NCBI GenBank assembly: GCA_017577925.1
Contig: PKQU01000090.1
Location: 1 to 8,473, forward strand
Length of the DNA stretch: 8,473 nt
Origin: Bacillota bacterium
GTDB lineage: Bacteria; Bacillota; Bacilli; Calditerricolales; Calditerricolaceae
Direction of reading: 5' to 3'
Of this stretch, positions 1 to 7,030 are shown one piece after another. A program made the translations under genes and the position numbers. Each line of letters opens with the position of its first letter. Position 1 is the first letter of the stretch. Below the pieces are notes generated by a model that was not told where the DNA came from, made no database searches, and saw nothing but the letters and a program-made list of their open reading frames with translations.

Positions 1-177
1 CGTGAAAATCCGCCGGGCGATGGCCGCGTTTTCCGTCGACACGTCGAGGATAAAGCGCCCCTGGCCGAACTGCACCGTCCCATTCATGCGCACCATGGCG
101 GCCAGTTCCGCTTTTTTGCAGCACGGCGGCGTTTCGAGCTGGGTCAACTCCCGCTTCGTCTCCTGCGCAAAGGACAT
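1..177 (-). CDS. whiA: Sporulation/cell-division regulator WhiA, N-terminal fragment
   Basis: Partial gene: the first 59 codons are present and the rest runs off the left edge. The translation starts MSFAQETKRELTQLE and continues with a CC pair, KAELAAMVRMNG and LDVSTENAAIARRIFT. I recognise this as the N-terminus of WhiA (B. subtilis YvcL). The family has an N-terminal domain related to LAGLIDADG homing endonucleases, without nuclease function, and a C-terminal helix-turn-helix. In actinobacteria WhiA is a sporulation transcription factor; in Bacillus it is nucleoid-associated and affects division and chromosome segregation. Only the start of the first domain is visible. The ATG at 177 follows a strong AAGGAGG-type site (about 184-192). 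It starts 20 nt after the glmR stop, so the two genes are very likely co-transcribed. Position directly after glmR is the standard Firmicutes arrangement and supports the call. Confidence 0.95.
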   Translation of the reverse strand, partial: MSFAQETKRELTQLETPPCCKKAELAAMVRMNGTVQFGQGRFILDVSTENAAIARRIFT

Positions 178-197
178 CGGCCCCCCTCCTTCCACCG

Positions 198-1193
198 TTA
201 CCCGTCTTGCCTCTGGCGGTGCTGCGCCACGATGCGCAGAATGTGGTCGGACAGCCGGGCGGCGTTGTGCCGCAGATAGGTGTGCCAGACCGCAAGCTGG
301 TCGACGATCACCCGGTATCCCATCGCCTCGAGCCGCCGGCGGTCGCAACGCACCGGCTCTTTCCCCTCCTGGGCGTAGCGCCGCCGGACCTCGGGAGGAA
401 TCCGTCCGCTGTGCACGATCACGTAATCAAACAGCCGGTCGCCGACGTGGTCGACGAGAGCCTGCACGTGGTCGGCCGCGCTGTACCCGTCCGTTTCCCC
501 CGGTTGGGTCATGACGTTGCAGATGTACAGTTTCACCGCCGCCGACCGCCGGATGGCGTCGACGATGCCCGGCACGAGCAGGTTGGGGAGCAGGCTGGTG
601 TAGAGGCTCCCCGGCCCGAGGACGATGGCGTCGGCCTGCTCCAGGGCGGCGACCGCCTCGGGCAGCGGGGCAACGTCGGGCGGGTCAAGCCACACACGAC
701 GAATGCGCTTACCGGCCTGCGGAATTTTCGACTCCCCGGTGACAACGGTGCCGTCCTCCATCTCGGCCTTGAGGACGATGGCCTGGTTGGCCGCCGGCAA
801 CACGTCGCCGCGCACGGCGAGGACGCGGCTCAGCTTCTTCACCGCGCGGACGAAATCGCCCTCGATTTCCTTCATTGCCGCGATCAACAAATTGCCCACC
901 GTGTGCCCGGCCAATCCCGTACCGTTGGTGAAGCGATACTGCAACAGGCGCTCCAGGAGCGGTTCCGTATCGGCCAGGGCCAACAACACGTTGCGCACGT
1001 CTCCCGGCGGCGGCATCTTCAGCTCGTCCCGCAGCACCCCGGAGCTGCCGCCGTCATCGGCCACCGTCACGATGGCGGAAATGTGCACCGGGCGCTCCTT
1101 CAGCCCGCGCAGGAGCACGGAGAGCCCCGTCCCGCCACCGATGACGACGACGCGCGGTTTGCCGCGCCCTTCACCCCGCACGACCGGCGTCAT
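198..1193 (-). CDS. glmR: UDP-GlcNAc-binding gluconeogenesis/cell-wall regulator GlmR (YvcK)
   Basis: 331-aa protein of the YvcK/GlmR (CofD-like) family; the B. subtilis protein is about 317 aa. Visible motifs are the nucleotide-binding loop GGGTGLS (residues 19-25), VADDGGSSG (44-52), GHTVGN (96-101), GPGSLYTS (193-200) and MTQPGET (228-234). In Bacillus and Listeria this cytosolic protein binds UDP-GlcNAc and, when the sugar nucleotide is low, stimulates GlmS, steering carbon into peptidoglycan precursors. It is needed for growth and shape on gluconeogenic carbon sources. Despite the CofD fold it is not considered a lactyl-phospholactate transferase in this context. I chose ATG 1193 because it forms an ATGA overlap with the rapZ stop and has GAGGAG at 1204-1209, 10 nt upstream. 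The open frame continues to 1433 inside rapZ, but that part has no family similarity. The extra residues against B. subtilis are a short basic N-terminal tail before RVVVIGGGTG. Confidence 0.96.
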   Translation of the reverse strand: MTPVVRGEGRGKPRVVVIGGGTGLSVLLRGLKERPVHISAIVTVADDGGSSGVLRDELKMPPPGDVRNVLLALADTEPLLERLLQYRFTNGTGLAGHTVGNLLIAAMKEIEGDFVRAVKKLSRVLAVRGDVLPAANQAIVLKAEMEDGTVVTGESKIPQAGKRIRRVWLDPPDVAPLPEAVAALEQADAIVLGPGSLYTSLLPNLLVPGIVDAIRRSAAVKLYICNVMTQPGETDGYSAADHVQALVDHVGDRLFDYVIVHSGRIPPEVRRRYAQEGKEPVRCDRRRLEAMGYRVIVDQLAVWHTYLRHNAARLSDHILRIVAQHRQRQDG

Positions 1194-2101
1194 GCCCTCG
1201 CCTCTCCTCGGCGTGTCGGATCGTCCTTCTGCAAATCGCGGTGCGTCACCGTCACCCCGTAGGCGTCGCGCAACGCGCGCGCCAGGTACTCGGCGATGGC
1301 CACCGACCGGTGCTTGCCACCCGTGCAGCCGATGCCGATGACGACGTGGTTCTTCCCCTCCCGCTCGTAATAGGGAAGAAGAAACCGCAACAGGGCAAGC
1401 AGCTTGTCGACAAACTCCTGCGTTTCCTTCCACTGGAATACGTACTCGTACACGGCCGGATCACACCCCGTCTGGGTCCGCAAGGCCGGAATGTAGTGCG
1501 GATTGGGCAAGAAGCGCACGTCAAACACCAGGTCGGCGTCCAGGGGCAGGCCGTACTTGAACCCGAAGGACACGACGTGAACGGCCAGCCGATTGAGCGC
1601 GAGCTGCCCGAAGCGCTGCGCCAGCCGTTCCTTCAGCTGCGCCGGACGGAGGTTCGTCGTGTCGATCACCTCATTGGCCCGCCCCTTCAGCTCCTCGAGG
1701 AGCCGGCGCTCCCGGCGAATGCCGTCGAGCACCGAGCCGTCACCGGCCATCGGATGGCGCCGCCGCGTCTCCTTGTACCGCTGGATGAGCACCTGGTCAC
1801 TGGCGTCGAGAAAGAGGATGTACGTGCGCACGCCCGGCATGTGGGCCAACTGCTCGAAGGCGTCAAACAGCGATTGGAAGAACTCCCGGCCCCGCAGGTC
1901 GATTACCAGGGCCACCTTTTCGATCTTGCCGCCCGACTGCTGGATCACGTCGGCAAACTTGGGGATCAGCACCGGGGGAAGGTTGTCGACACAAAAAAAA
2001 CCGAGGTCCTCCAGGCTCTGCATGGCCACGGTCTTCCCCGCGCCCGACATCCCCGTAATGATCACCAAGTTGACCCGCTGCTTGCCCTGCCGGTCCGCCA
2101 T
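1190..2101 (-). CDS. rapZ: RapZ-family nucleotide-binding protein (YvcJ)
   Basis: 303-aa protein with the full RapZ/YvcJ signature; the family is usually 280-300 aa. The P-loop GMSGAGKT is at residues 17-24, followed by VDNLP (38-42) and a Walker-B-like VALVIDLRG (63-71, Asp68). The C-terminal domain has VVSFGFKYG (176-184), DVRFLPNP (194-201) and the glycine-rich phosphate-binding motif GCTGGKHRSV (258-267). B. subtilis YvcJ hydrolyses nucleotides and affects competence. In E. coli RapZ binds small RNAs of the GlmY/GlmZ type and senses glucosamine-6-phosphate to control glmS. Whether RNA binding applies in Firmicutes is not shown by the sequence. The location beside glmR, another glucosamine-pathway regulator, fits an amino-sugar role. 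ATG 2101 follows GGGGAGGGAGG; an in-frame TTG at 2128 would add nine residues but is less likely. The stop overlaps the glmR start by 4 nt (ATGA), implying translational coupling. Confidence 0.96.
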   Translation of the reverse strand: MADRQGKQRVNLVIITGMSGAGKTVAMQSLEDLGFFCVDNLPPVLIPKFADVIQQSGGKIEKVALVIDLRGREFFQSLFDAFEQLAHMPGVRTYILFLDASDQVLIQRYKETRRRHPMAGDGSVLDGIRRERRLLEELKGRANEVIDTTNLRPAQLKERLAQRFGQLALNRLAVHVVSFGFKYGLPLDADLVFDVRFLPNPHYIPALRTQTGCDPAVYEYVFQWKETQEFVDKLLALLRFLLPYYEREGKNHVVIGIGCTGGKHRSVAIAEYLARALRDAYGVTVTHRDLQKDDPTRRGEARA

Positions 2102-2141
2102 GCCTCCCTCCCCCTTTGCCGCCCGCAAACGGTTCTCCCGT

Positions 2142-2603
2142 TTATTCGCGGCGGTCGATAACGTACTCGAGCAAGGCGTAGTCCGGCGTGTACCGGAACT
2201 TCCCGGTGATCATCCCGCCGCCTTGCGCGATGTGGGTCAAAAACAGCTGGTCACCCGGCGCGGTTGGAAGCTCCGGGATGCGCGAAACCTCGTGCCACGC
2301 CAGGCTGCCCTCCGGCGACTCCATTACCGGTTTTCCCTCATAACGCTCGGCGTAAAACGTGAACAGCATCCATTCGTCGACGACACGCCCGCCGTCTTCG
2401 ATCAGCACGGTAAACACGCCGCGCAGCGCCGGGTCGACCAAGGTCAGGCCCGTCTCCTCGCGGTACTCCCGGATCACCGCCTCGGTCACGCTCTCGCTGG
2501 GTTCCATCTTCCCGCCCGGCGCCACCCACCAGCCGCGGCGCGGTTTGCGCAACAGGAGCACGCGGTCTCCGTCCCGCAGCACGCAGTTCGTCACCCGCTG
2601 CAT
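2142..2603 (-). CDS. Nudix hydrolase, YvcI-like (8-oxo-dGTP diphosphatase / MutT class)
   Basis: 153-aa single-domain Nudix hydrolase. The Nudix box GX5EX7REUXEEXGU is complete: Gly31, Glu37, Arg45-Glu46, Glu49-Glu50 and Gly52-Leu53, so metal binding and catalysis should be intact. The N-terminal strand with RVLLLRKPRRGWWVAPGG is typical of MutT/8-oxo-dGTPase-like members. These hydrolyse a nucleoside diphosphate linked to another group X; the real substrate cannot be read from the sequence. By position it corresponds to B. subtilis yvcI, whose substrate I do not know to be established. It is the first gene of the Nudix-rapZ-glmR-whiA unit, 40 nt before rapZ, and follows the trxB terminator. 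ATG 2603 is preceded by AGAGGTGA about 8 nt upstream. The adjacency to trxB and to UDP-sugar regulators suggests either oxidised-nucleotide clean-up or sugar-nucleotide hydrolysis, but this is inference only. Confidence 0.93.
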   Translation of the reverse strand: MQRVTNCVLRDGDRVLLLRKPRRGWWVAPGGKMEPSESVTEAVIREYREETGLTLVDPALRGVFTVLIEDGGRVVDEWMLFTFYAERYEGKPVMESPEGSLAWHEVSRIPELPTAPGDQLFLTHIAQGGGMITGKFRYTPDYALLEYVIDRRE

Positions 2604-2625
2604 CCGCTGTCACCTCTCAACCTTA

Positions 2626-2655
2626 AGCATATCACCAATCCAACGGGACTCACAA
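2626..2655 (-). promoter_or_regulatory. Putative sigma-A promoter of the Nudix-rapZ-glmR-whiA unit
   Basis: On the minus strand, TTGTGA (2655-2650) is separated by 18 nt from TATGCT (2631-2626). The -10 is preceded by TG at the right place for an extended -10 (TGA-TATGCT). Each hexamer matches consensus at four of six positions. It lies between the trxB terminator and the Nudix start codon, where a promoter is needed. The predicted start site near 2619 would leave a leader of only about 16 nt, just enough to hold the AGAGGTGA site. This is inference from pattern and position. Confidence 0.5.
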
Positions 2656-2684
2656 GGAATGGGACGGCAGCCCCGCCCGAACCC

Positions 2685-2715
2685 AAACAAAAAGCGCGGG
2701 CCCGATCACCCGCGC
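2685..2715 (-). terminator. Rho-independent terminator downstream of trxB
   Basis: On the minus strand a perfect 7-bp G/C stem (GCGCGGG at 2715-2709 with CCCGCGC at 2700-2694) encloses an 8-nt loop. It is followed at once by TTTTTGTTT (2693-2685). This is a textbook intrinsic terminator. It sits about 117 nt after the trxB stop and 82 nt before the Nudix start, so it should separate trxB from the Nudix-rapZ-glmR-whiA transcript. The plus strand has a much poorer T-run, so the orientation is clear. Confidence 0.88.
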
Positions 2716-2720
2716 ACACC

Positions 2721-2749
2721 AAAAACAAAGGGGGTTGCTTCGCACCTTT
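2721..2749 (-). terminator. Weak second hairpin with T-run upstream of the main trxB terminator
   Basis: On the minus strand AAAGG (2749-2745) can pair with CCTTT (2731-2727). An inner TGC-GAA-GCA stem-loop (2744-2736) lies inside, with a four-base bulge (2735-2732). The sequence then runs G and TTTTT (2725-2721). The stem is imperfect and less G/C-rich than the main terminator next to it. It may act as a first, leaky terminator or only assist. Low confidence without a folding calculation. Confidence 0.35.
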
Positions 2750-2776
2750 AGTATACGACGAATATGTTTCAGGTCT

Positions 2777-2803
2777 GTTACAAATCATGAACAAACCGTT
2801 ACA
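2777..2803. repeat. Short direct repeat GTTACA spaced by 21 bp
   Basis: GTTACA occurs at 2777-2782 and again at 2798-2803, start to start 21 bp, or two helical turns. The flanks are alike as well: C-Y-GTTACA-W-W-T in both copies, 8 identical of 11 positions. The copies lie in the A/T-rich 3' part of the trxB-Nudix gap (2716-2831), just after the trxB stop. Same-face spacing is what a dimeric or tandem DNA-binding protein would use. No known operator is recognised and chance cannot be excluded for hexamers. Confidence 0.3.
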
Positions 2804-2831
2804 TTTATCACACGTGCGTTCCGGCGCTGCG

Positions 2832-3761
2832 TCAGTCCTCTAGGCTTTGGATGTAGGCATAGGCCTCCATGGCAGCGATGCTGCCGTCGCTGGTGGCGGT
2901 GACGATTTGCCGGAGCTCCTTTTCCCGCACGTCACCGGCGGCAAAGATGCCAGGGACCTTCGTGCGCATCCGCTCGTCGGTCACGATATAGCCGGCCTCG
3001 TTCGTGATCCCGAGGTCTCGGACGCAGGCGGACAGGGGCTCCATCCCGATGTAGATGAACACGCCGTCGCAAGGAAACTCGCGCGTCTCGCCGGTCTCGA
3101 CGTGCTTGAGTCGCACGCCGGTCACCTTGCTGTCCCCGTGGATCTCTTCCACCACATGGTTCCAGACGAAGTCCACCTTCGGGTTGTCGAAGGCCCGCTT
3201 CTGCAAAATGGGCTGGGCGCGCAACGTGTCGCGGCGGTGAACGATCGTCACCTTGGACGCGAAATTGGTCAAGAAGACCCCCTCTTCCACGGCCGAGTCG
3301 CCACCGCCGACCACCACCAGTTCCTTCCCTTTGAAAAACGCCCCGTCGCACACGGCGCAATAGGACACGCCGCGCCCCGAGAATTCCTGCTCACCCGGCA
3401 CCCCGAGCTTCCGCGGCGTGGCCCCCGTGGCCACAATCACCGTCTTGGCGCGGTACTGCTTGTCGCCGCAGTCGACCACCTTGACGCGCCCTTCGTCTAC
3501 GATGCGCTTGACGTCGCCGTAGGCGTACTCGGCGCCGAACTTTTTGGCATGTTCGAACATGAGGTTGGACAGTTCGGGACCCAGGATGTGCGCAAATCCC
3601 GGGTAGTTCTCCACTTCTTGCGTGTTCATCATCTGACCGCCGGGCGCGCCGCGCTCGATCATCAGCGTGGACAGGTTGGCCCGCGCCGCATACACGGCAG
3701 CGGTCATTCCCGCCGGCCCGGCTCCGACGATAATGACATCGTACAGCCGTTCTTCTGTCAT
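2832..3761 (-). CDS. trxB: Thioredoxin-disulfide reductase
   Basis: 309-aa low-molecular-weight NADPH thioredoxin reductase, of usual family length. The FAD-binding GAGPAG is at residues 13-18. The redox-active CAVC (Cys135, Cys138) is followed by DGAFFKGKE, the CAVC form I associate with Bacillus enzymes. The NADPH domain has GGGDSA (152-157) and HRR (175-177). The C-terminal FAD motif FAAGDVRE is at 273-280, followed by RQIVTATSDGSIAA. The cytosolic flavoenzyme passes electrons from NADPH to thioredoxin and so supports ribonucleotide reductase and thiol redox balance. ATG 3761 is chosen because CAGGAGG lies at 3770-3776 with 8-nt spacing and the protein then begins like its homologues. The frame stays open much further upstream, but only through the TPR gene in another frame. 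It has its own promoter candidate and terminators, so it probably forms a mainly monocistronic unit, with possible read-through from the TPR gene. Confidence 0.98.
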   Translation of the reverse strand: MTEERLYDVIIVGAGPAGMTAAVYAARANLSTLMIERGAPGGQMMNTQEVENYPGFAHILGPELSNLMFEHAKKFGAEYAYGDVKRIVDEGRVKVVDCGDKQYRAKTVIVATGATPRKLGVPGEQEFSGRGVSYCAVCDGAFFKGKELVVVGGGDSAVEEGVFLTNFASKVTIVHRRDTLRAQPILQKRAFDNPKVDFVWNHVVEEIHGDSKVTGVRLKHVETGETREFPCDGVFIYIGMEPLSACVRDLGITNEAGYIVTDERMRTKVPGIFAAGDVREKELRQIVTATSDGSIAAMEAYAYIQSLED

Positions 3762-3777
3762 AGCCGTCGCCTCCTGG

Positions 3778-3816
3778 ATCGATATTTTTCGATTTTGCGG
3801 CGAAAAAACAACGCCG
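3778..3816 (-). promoter_or_regulatory. trxB 5' leader with two short inverted repeats
   Basis: The predicted trxB leader holds two small hairpins. CGGCG/CGCCG (3798-3802 with 3812-3816) encloses a 9-nt T-rich loop (minus strand). ATCGA/TCGAT (3778-3782 with 3789-3793) ends one base before the CAGGAGG ribosome site. The second could influence access to that site. Neither is followed by a terminator-like T-run, and I match neither to a known riboswitch or leader. The role is unproven. Confidence 0.3.
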
Positions 3817-3840
3817 TGCCCTACCACCGCTTCCAATCCG

Positions 3841-3869
3841 ATCATACCGAACGGGCTACGGCTTCGCAA
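3841..3869 (-). promoter_or_regulatory. Putative sigma-A promoter of trxB
   Basis: On the minus strand TTGCGA (3869-3864) lies 17 nt before TATGAT (3846-3841), which matches the -10 consensus at five of six positions; the -35 matches at four. Spacing is optimal. The -35 lies inside the last codons of the TPR gene and the -10 just after its stop. The predicted start near 3834 gives a trxB leader of about 72 nt. No terminator was found between the two genes, so some trxB mRNA may also come from upstream. Confidence 0.6.
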
Positions 3870-5571
3870 GGGTAACGCGCAACAGGCGGGCGATGCGGGA
3901 CACCGCCGATGACGCGACCCCGTAGCGGGCGGCCAGTTCCTTCTGCTTGACCGGCTGTCCCGCCCGCTGTGCCGCCACATACTCCACCGCCGCCGCCCAT
4001 GCGGCGGGTTTGCGAATGCGGCGCGGCTCCGGGCGCTCCGCGAACACGTAGGTACACCACACGGCCACCGCCTCGCGGTACACGGGGTTGTGGCGATCCG
4101 CGCCACAGTGCACCATGAGGAGCCTCAGCACCTCTTGCCACGCCGGCGGCCAGTCCGCAACGAGGGAGAACGGCGTGAAGACGACCCCCTCGGCCTCCGG
4201 CGCTCCGTCCCCCGGCGTCGCAAGGCGGCCGTCCCCCCCTCGGGACAGCAAGGCGAGAAAGGCCGCCACCTTCAGGTCATCGGCCTCATCGGGGTCGCGA
4301 AGAAACTGGCGCAGGGCCGCTTCCCCTTCGCTGTCCCCCAGCTGGGCCAGCGCCTCGATCACGCGCCGCTTGGTCGCCTCGTCGCCAAAGCGCAGCGCCC
4401 ACAGGTAGGAGGCACGCACCAGCGGATCGTTGCGCAGTCCCTCCGGAAGGTCCTGGGGCGCAAGCAGGACCACCTGTTCATAGGCCTCGAGCGGAATTTG
4501 ATGCTGGTACGGGAGCACGTCAGGCGCCGCCCGCATCCCCGCGTCTACCTCTTCCATCACCTGCAAGTAGTAAGCGGCAACCGGATCGCCACTGAGGCGA
4601 ACTGCCTTTTCCCACAGGCGCCGCGCCGCTTCGGGGTGGCCCGTGTTGTACTCCGCCACCGCGGCGAAATGAAGGAGCGGGGCCTCCTCCATCCGCGCCC
4701 AGTAGAGCAACTTGCGGAACAGGAAGCGTGCATGCGCATGCTCGCCCAACAGGCCCAGCGTGGTGGCCAGCTTGTACATGGCCTCCGGCTGGAGGGGGAC
4801 CAGCTTCACCAGCTGCTGCGTGAGGCGCACCAGCCGCGGCCAGTCCCCCAGGTTGACGCAAAACACGGCGAGATTGCAGAGCGCGTAGATGTTGTGCGGG
4901 TCGTGCGCGAGCACCGCCTCCGCGGTGGCCACGGCCTGCTCAAGGCGTCCCGTATAGTAGTACGCCAGGGCGAGGTTGTTGCGGGCCGGCAAAAACTCGG
5001 GATGGGCCTTCACGAGGTCTTCCAGGATCGCCTGGGCCCCATGGAACCGCCCCGCTTCGAGCAGCGCGCGGGCATGCTCATGACGCTGGAGGATCGATCC
5101 GTGCTGCGGCGGCACGCCGGGGCCATCGGCCGGGTGAAGCTCCTCGTATACCATTTCGAGCAGGTCGTGGGCCAGCGCCGCATATTCGCCCTGCGGCTCC
5201 CGCTCCAGATAGCGCAGGGCACACGCCTCGGCCTCTTCATAGGCCCCGAGGTAGGCGTAGTTGGAAGCGAGAAAATACCACACATCCGCCCACTGGGGGC
5301 ACAGCTCCTGGAGCCGCCAGAGGGCTTCATTGGATTCGGCAAACCGCCCCGCCTCGGCCAACACCTCGGCGAGCTGGTACCAGGCTTCCGCGTCATCCGG
5401 TTGGAGCTGCAGCGCCCGCTCAAGCAAGCGGACGGCCTTGGCGTAAGCCTTTCGCCGCTGCTGGGCGCGGGCGCGCCGGCACAAGAACTGCGCGTCACCA
5501 ACGGGCAGGGGGACAACGGTTTGCCGCGATGGGCGCACGGTGCGCAAGGATTGGGACACGTGTCGGGGCAT
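3856..5571 (-). CDS. TPR-repeat protein with HEAT-like segment and C-terminal helix-turn-helix (YvcD-like)
   Basis: 571-aa soluble protein with no signal peptide or membrane segment visible. Tetratricopeptide-like helix pairs fill two blocks: about 29-128 (YAKAVRLLERALQLQPDDAEAWYQLAEVL is cut by typical TPR spacing) and about 160-330 (for instance ARNNLALAYYYTGRLEQAVA at 196-215). A linker with a PGVPP stretch lies at 145-160. Residues 380-445 look like HEAT/armadillo helices (RASYLWALRFGDEATKR and LKVAAFLALL). Residues 521-568 carry KQKELAARYGVASSAVSRI (542-560), which I read as a helix-turn-helix, implying nucleic-acid binding. TPRs normally bind partner proteins, so a scaffold or regulator is plausible, but no function is known to me. 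Position between the his operon and trxB corresponds to B. subtilis yvcD. ATG 5571 follows CGGAGG with 5-nt spacing. The gene starts 48 nt after the hisIE stop. Confidence 0.88.
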   Translation of the reverse strand: MPRHVSQSLRTVRPSRQTVVPLPVGDAQFLCRRARAQQRRKAYAKAVRLLERALQLQPDDAEAWYQLAEVLAEAGRFAESNEALWRLQELCPQWADVWYFLASNYAYLGAYEEAEACALRYLEREPQGEYAALAHDLLEMVYEELHPADGPGVPPQHGSILQRHEHARALLEAGRFHGAQAILEDLVKAHPEFLPARNNLALAYYYTGRLEQAVATAEAVLAHDPHNIYALCNLAVFCVNLGDWPRLVRLTQQLVKLVPLQPEAMYKLATTLGLLGEHAHARFLFRKLLYWARMEEAPLLHFAAVAEYNTGHPEAARRLWEKAVRLSGDPVAAYYLQVMEEVDAGMRAAPDVLPYQHQIPLEAYEQVVLLAPQDLPEGLRNDPLVRASYLWALRFGDEATKRRVIEALAQLGDSEGEAALRQFLRDPDEADDLKVAAFLALLSRGGDGRLATPGDGAPEAEGVVFTPFSLVADWPPAWQEVLRLLMVHCGADRHNPVYREAVAVWCTYVFAERPEPRRIRKPAAWAAAVEYVAAQRAGQPVKQKELAARYGVASSAVSRIARLLRVTLAKP

Positions 5572-5605
5572 GGCAACCTCCGGGCCATCGCTTGGATTTG
5601 CTATC

Positions 5606-5614
5606 AGTATACCA
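5606..5614 (-). promoter_or_regulatory. Extended -10 element before the TPR gene
   Basis: On the minus strand TGG-TATACT (5614-5606) is an extended -10 with a hexamer matching five of six consensus positions. It lies in the 48-nt gap between the hisIE stop and the TPR start codon. No convincing -35 hexamer is seen 16-18 nt upstream, which an extended -10 can tolerate. Predicted start near 5599, leader about 28 nt. No terminator follows hisIE, so the gene may also be read from the his operon. Confidence 0.45.
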
Positions 5615-5619
5615 TACCC

Positions 5620-6268
5620 CTACGAGGGCTTGTGCCGCGCGGCCAGCTCCTCCAGCACCGCCTCAAGGGGCACCCGAGCGGCGCGCAACAGGACGAGCAG
5701 GTGATAGAGCAGGTCGGCTGCCTCGTAGCGCAGCTCGTCGGGCGATGTGTTTTTGGCGGCAATGATGACCTCGCTCGCCTCTTCGCCCACCTTCTTGAGG
5801 ATCTTGTCCAGGCCCTTGTCGAAGAGGTAGGTCGTGTAGGACCCCTCCGGCCGCTCACGGTCGCGCCGGGCAATCACCCGCTCCAGGAGGGTCAGCACGG
5901 CCAGAGACGCCCGTCCCGGCGACGCGGCCGCCTCCGCGGCCCACAGCGTGCGGTGAAAACACGACGGCGTGCCCTCGTGGCAGGCCGGGCCCTGCATCTC
6001 CACCTCGTACAGGAGGCAGTCGCCGTCGCAGTCGTAACGGATGCGCACGACGCGCTGCACATTCCCCGACGTGGCCCCCTTGCGCCACAGCGCCTGCCGC
6101 GAGCGGCTGTAGAAGTGGGCCTCCCCCGTCTGCACCGTCTGGATCAGCGCGTCGCGGTTGGCAAAGGCGAACATCAAGATATCGCCGCTGGACACGTCCT
6201 GCACGATCACCGGGATCAGCCCCCGTTCGTCAAAGCGGAGCGCGTCCCACGGTATGGACAGTCGCGGT

Positions 6269-6276
<8 letters not shown>
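5620..6276 (-). CDS. hisIE: Bifunctional phosphoribosyl-AMP cyclohydrolase / phosphoribosyl-ATP pyrophosphohydrolase
   Basis: 218-aa fusion of HisI and HisE, catalysing steps 3 and 2 of histidine synthesis: PR-ATP to PR-AMP by HisE, then ring opening to ProFAR by HisI. The HisI half (about 1-115) has FYSRSRQALWRKGATSGN (55-72), the metal motif DCDGDC (82-87, Asp82/84/86) and zinc-type cysteines Cys83, Cys99 and Cys106, with the family's 16- and 7-residue spacing. The HisE half (about 125-218) has GSYTTYLFDKG (145-155), the acidic EEASEV (165-170) and ELRYEAADLLYHLL (181-194). Both domains look complete. The start is GTG at 6276, overlapping the end of hisF by 8 nt, with only a weak GGGGGGTG site; translation is probably coupled to hisF. 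The first ATG in frame is residue 35, too late for the family. A minor oddity is ILMFAFAN (33-40) where LMxAxMN is usual. It is the last gene of the his operon. Confidence 0.96.

Positions 6277-7023
<747 letters not shown>

Positions 7024-7030
<7 letters not shown>

Noticed and set aside
207..1262. 351-codon plus-strand frame antisense to glmR
   Set aside because: Its composition mirrors glmR codons and it has no motif; glmR has full family motifs.
1194..1433. Upstream extension of the glmR reading frame
   Set aside because: It overlaps conserved rapZ C-terminal codons in another frame. The ATG at 1193 has an ATGA overlap and a ribosome site and gives a normal-length protein.
2102..2128. TTG start nine codons upstream for rapZ
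   Set aside because: The ATG at 2101 has a better GGAGG-type site and fits the family start; TTG is not excluded but less likely.
2750..2755. TATACT on the minus strand as a -10 element
   Set aside because: No -35 at 16-19 nt and no TG extension. It would also start a transcript directly into the terminators, so a promoter call is not supported.
1593..2843. 416-codon plus-strand frame over rapZ, the Nudix gene and the gap
   Set aside because: It crosses two well-supported minus-strand genes and a terminator. No family similarity seen.
3762..4106. Upstream extension of the trxB reading frame
   Set aside because: It is the TPR gene's 3' end in a different frame plus the leader. The start at 3761 has CAGGAGG at ideal spacing and matches homologues.
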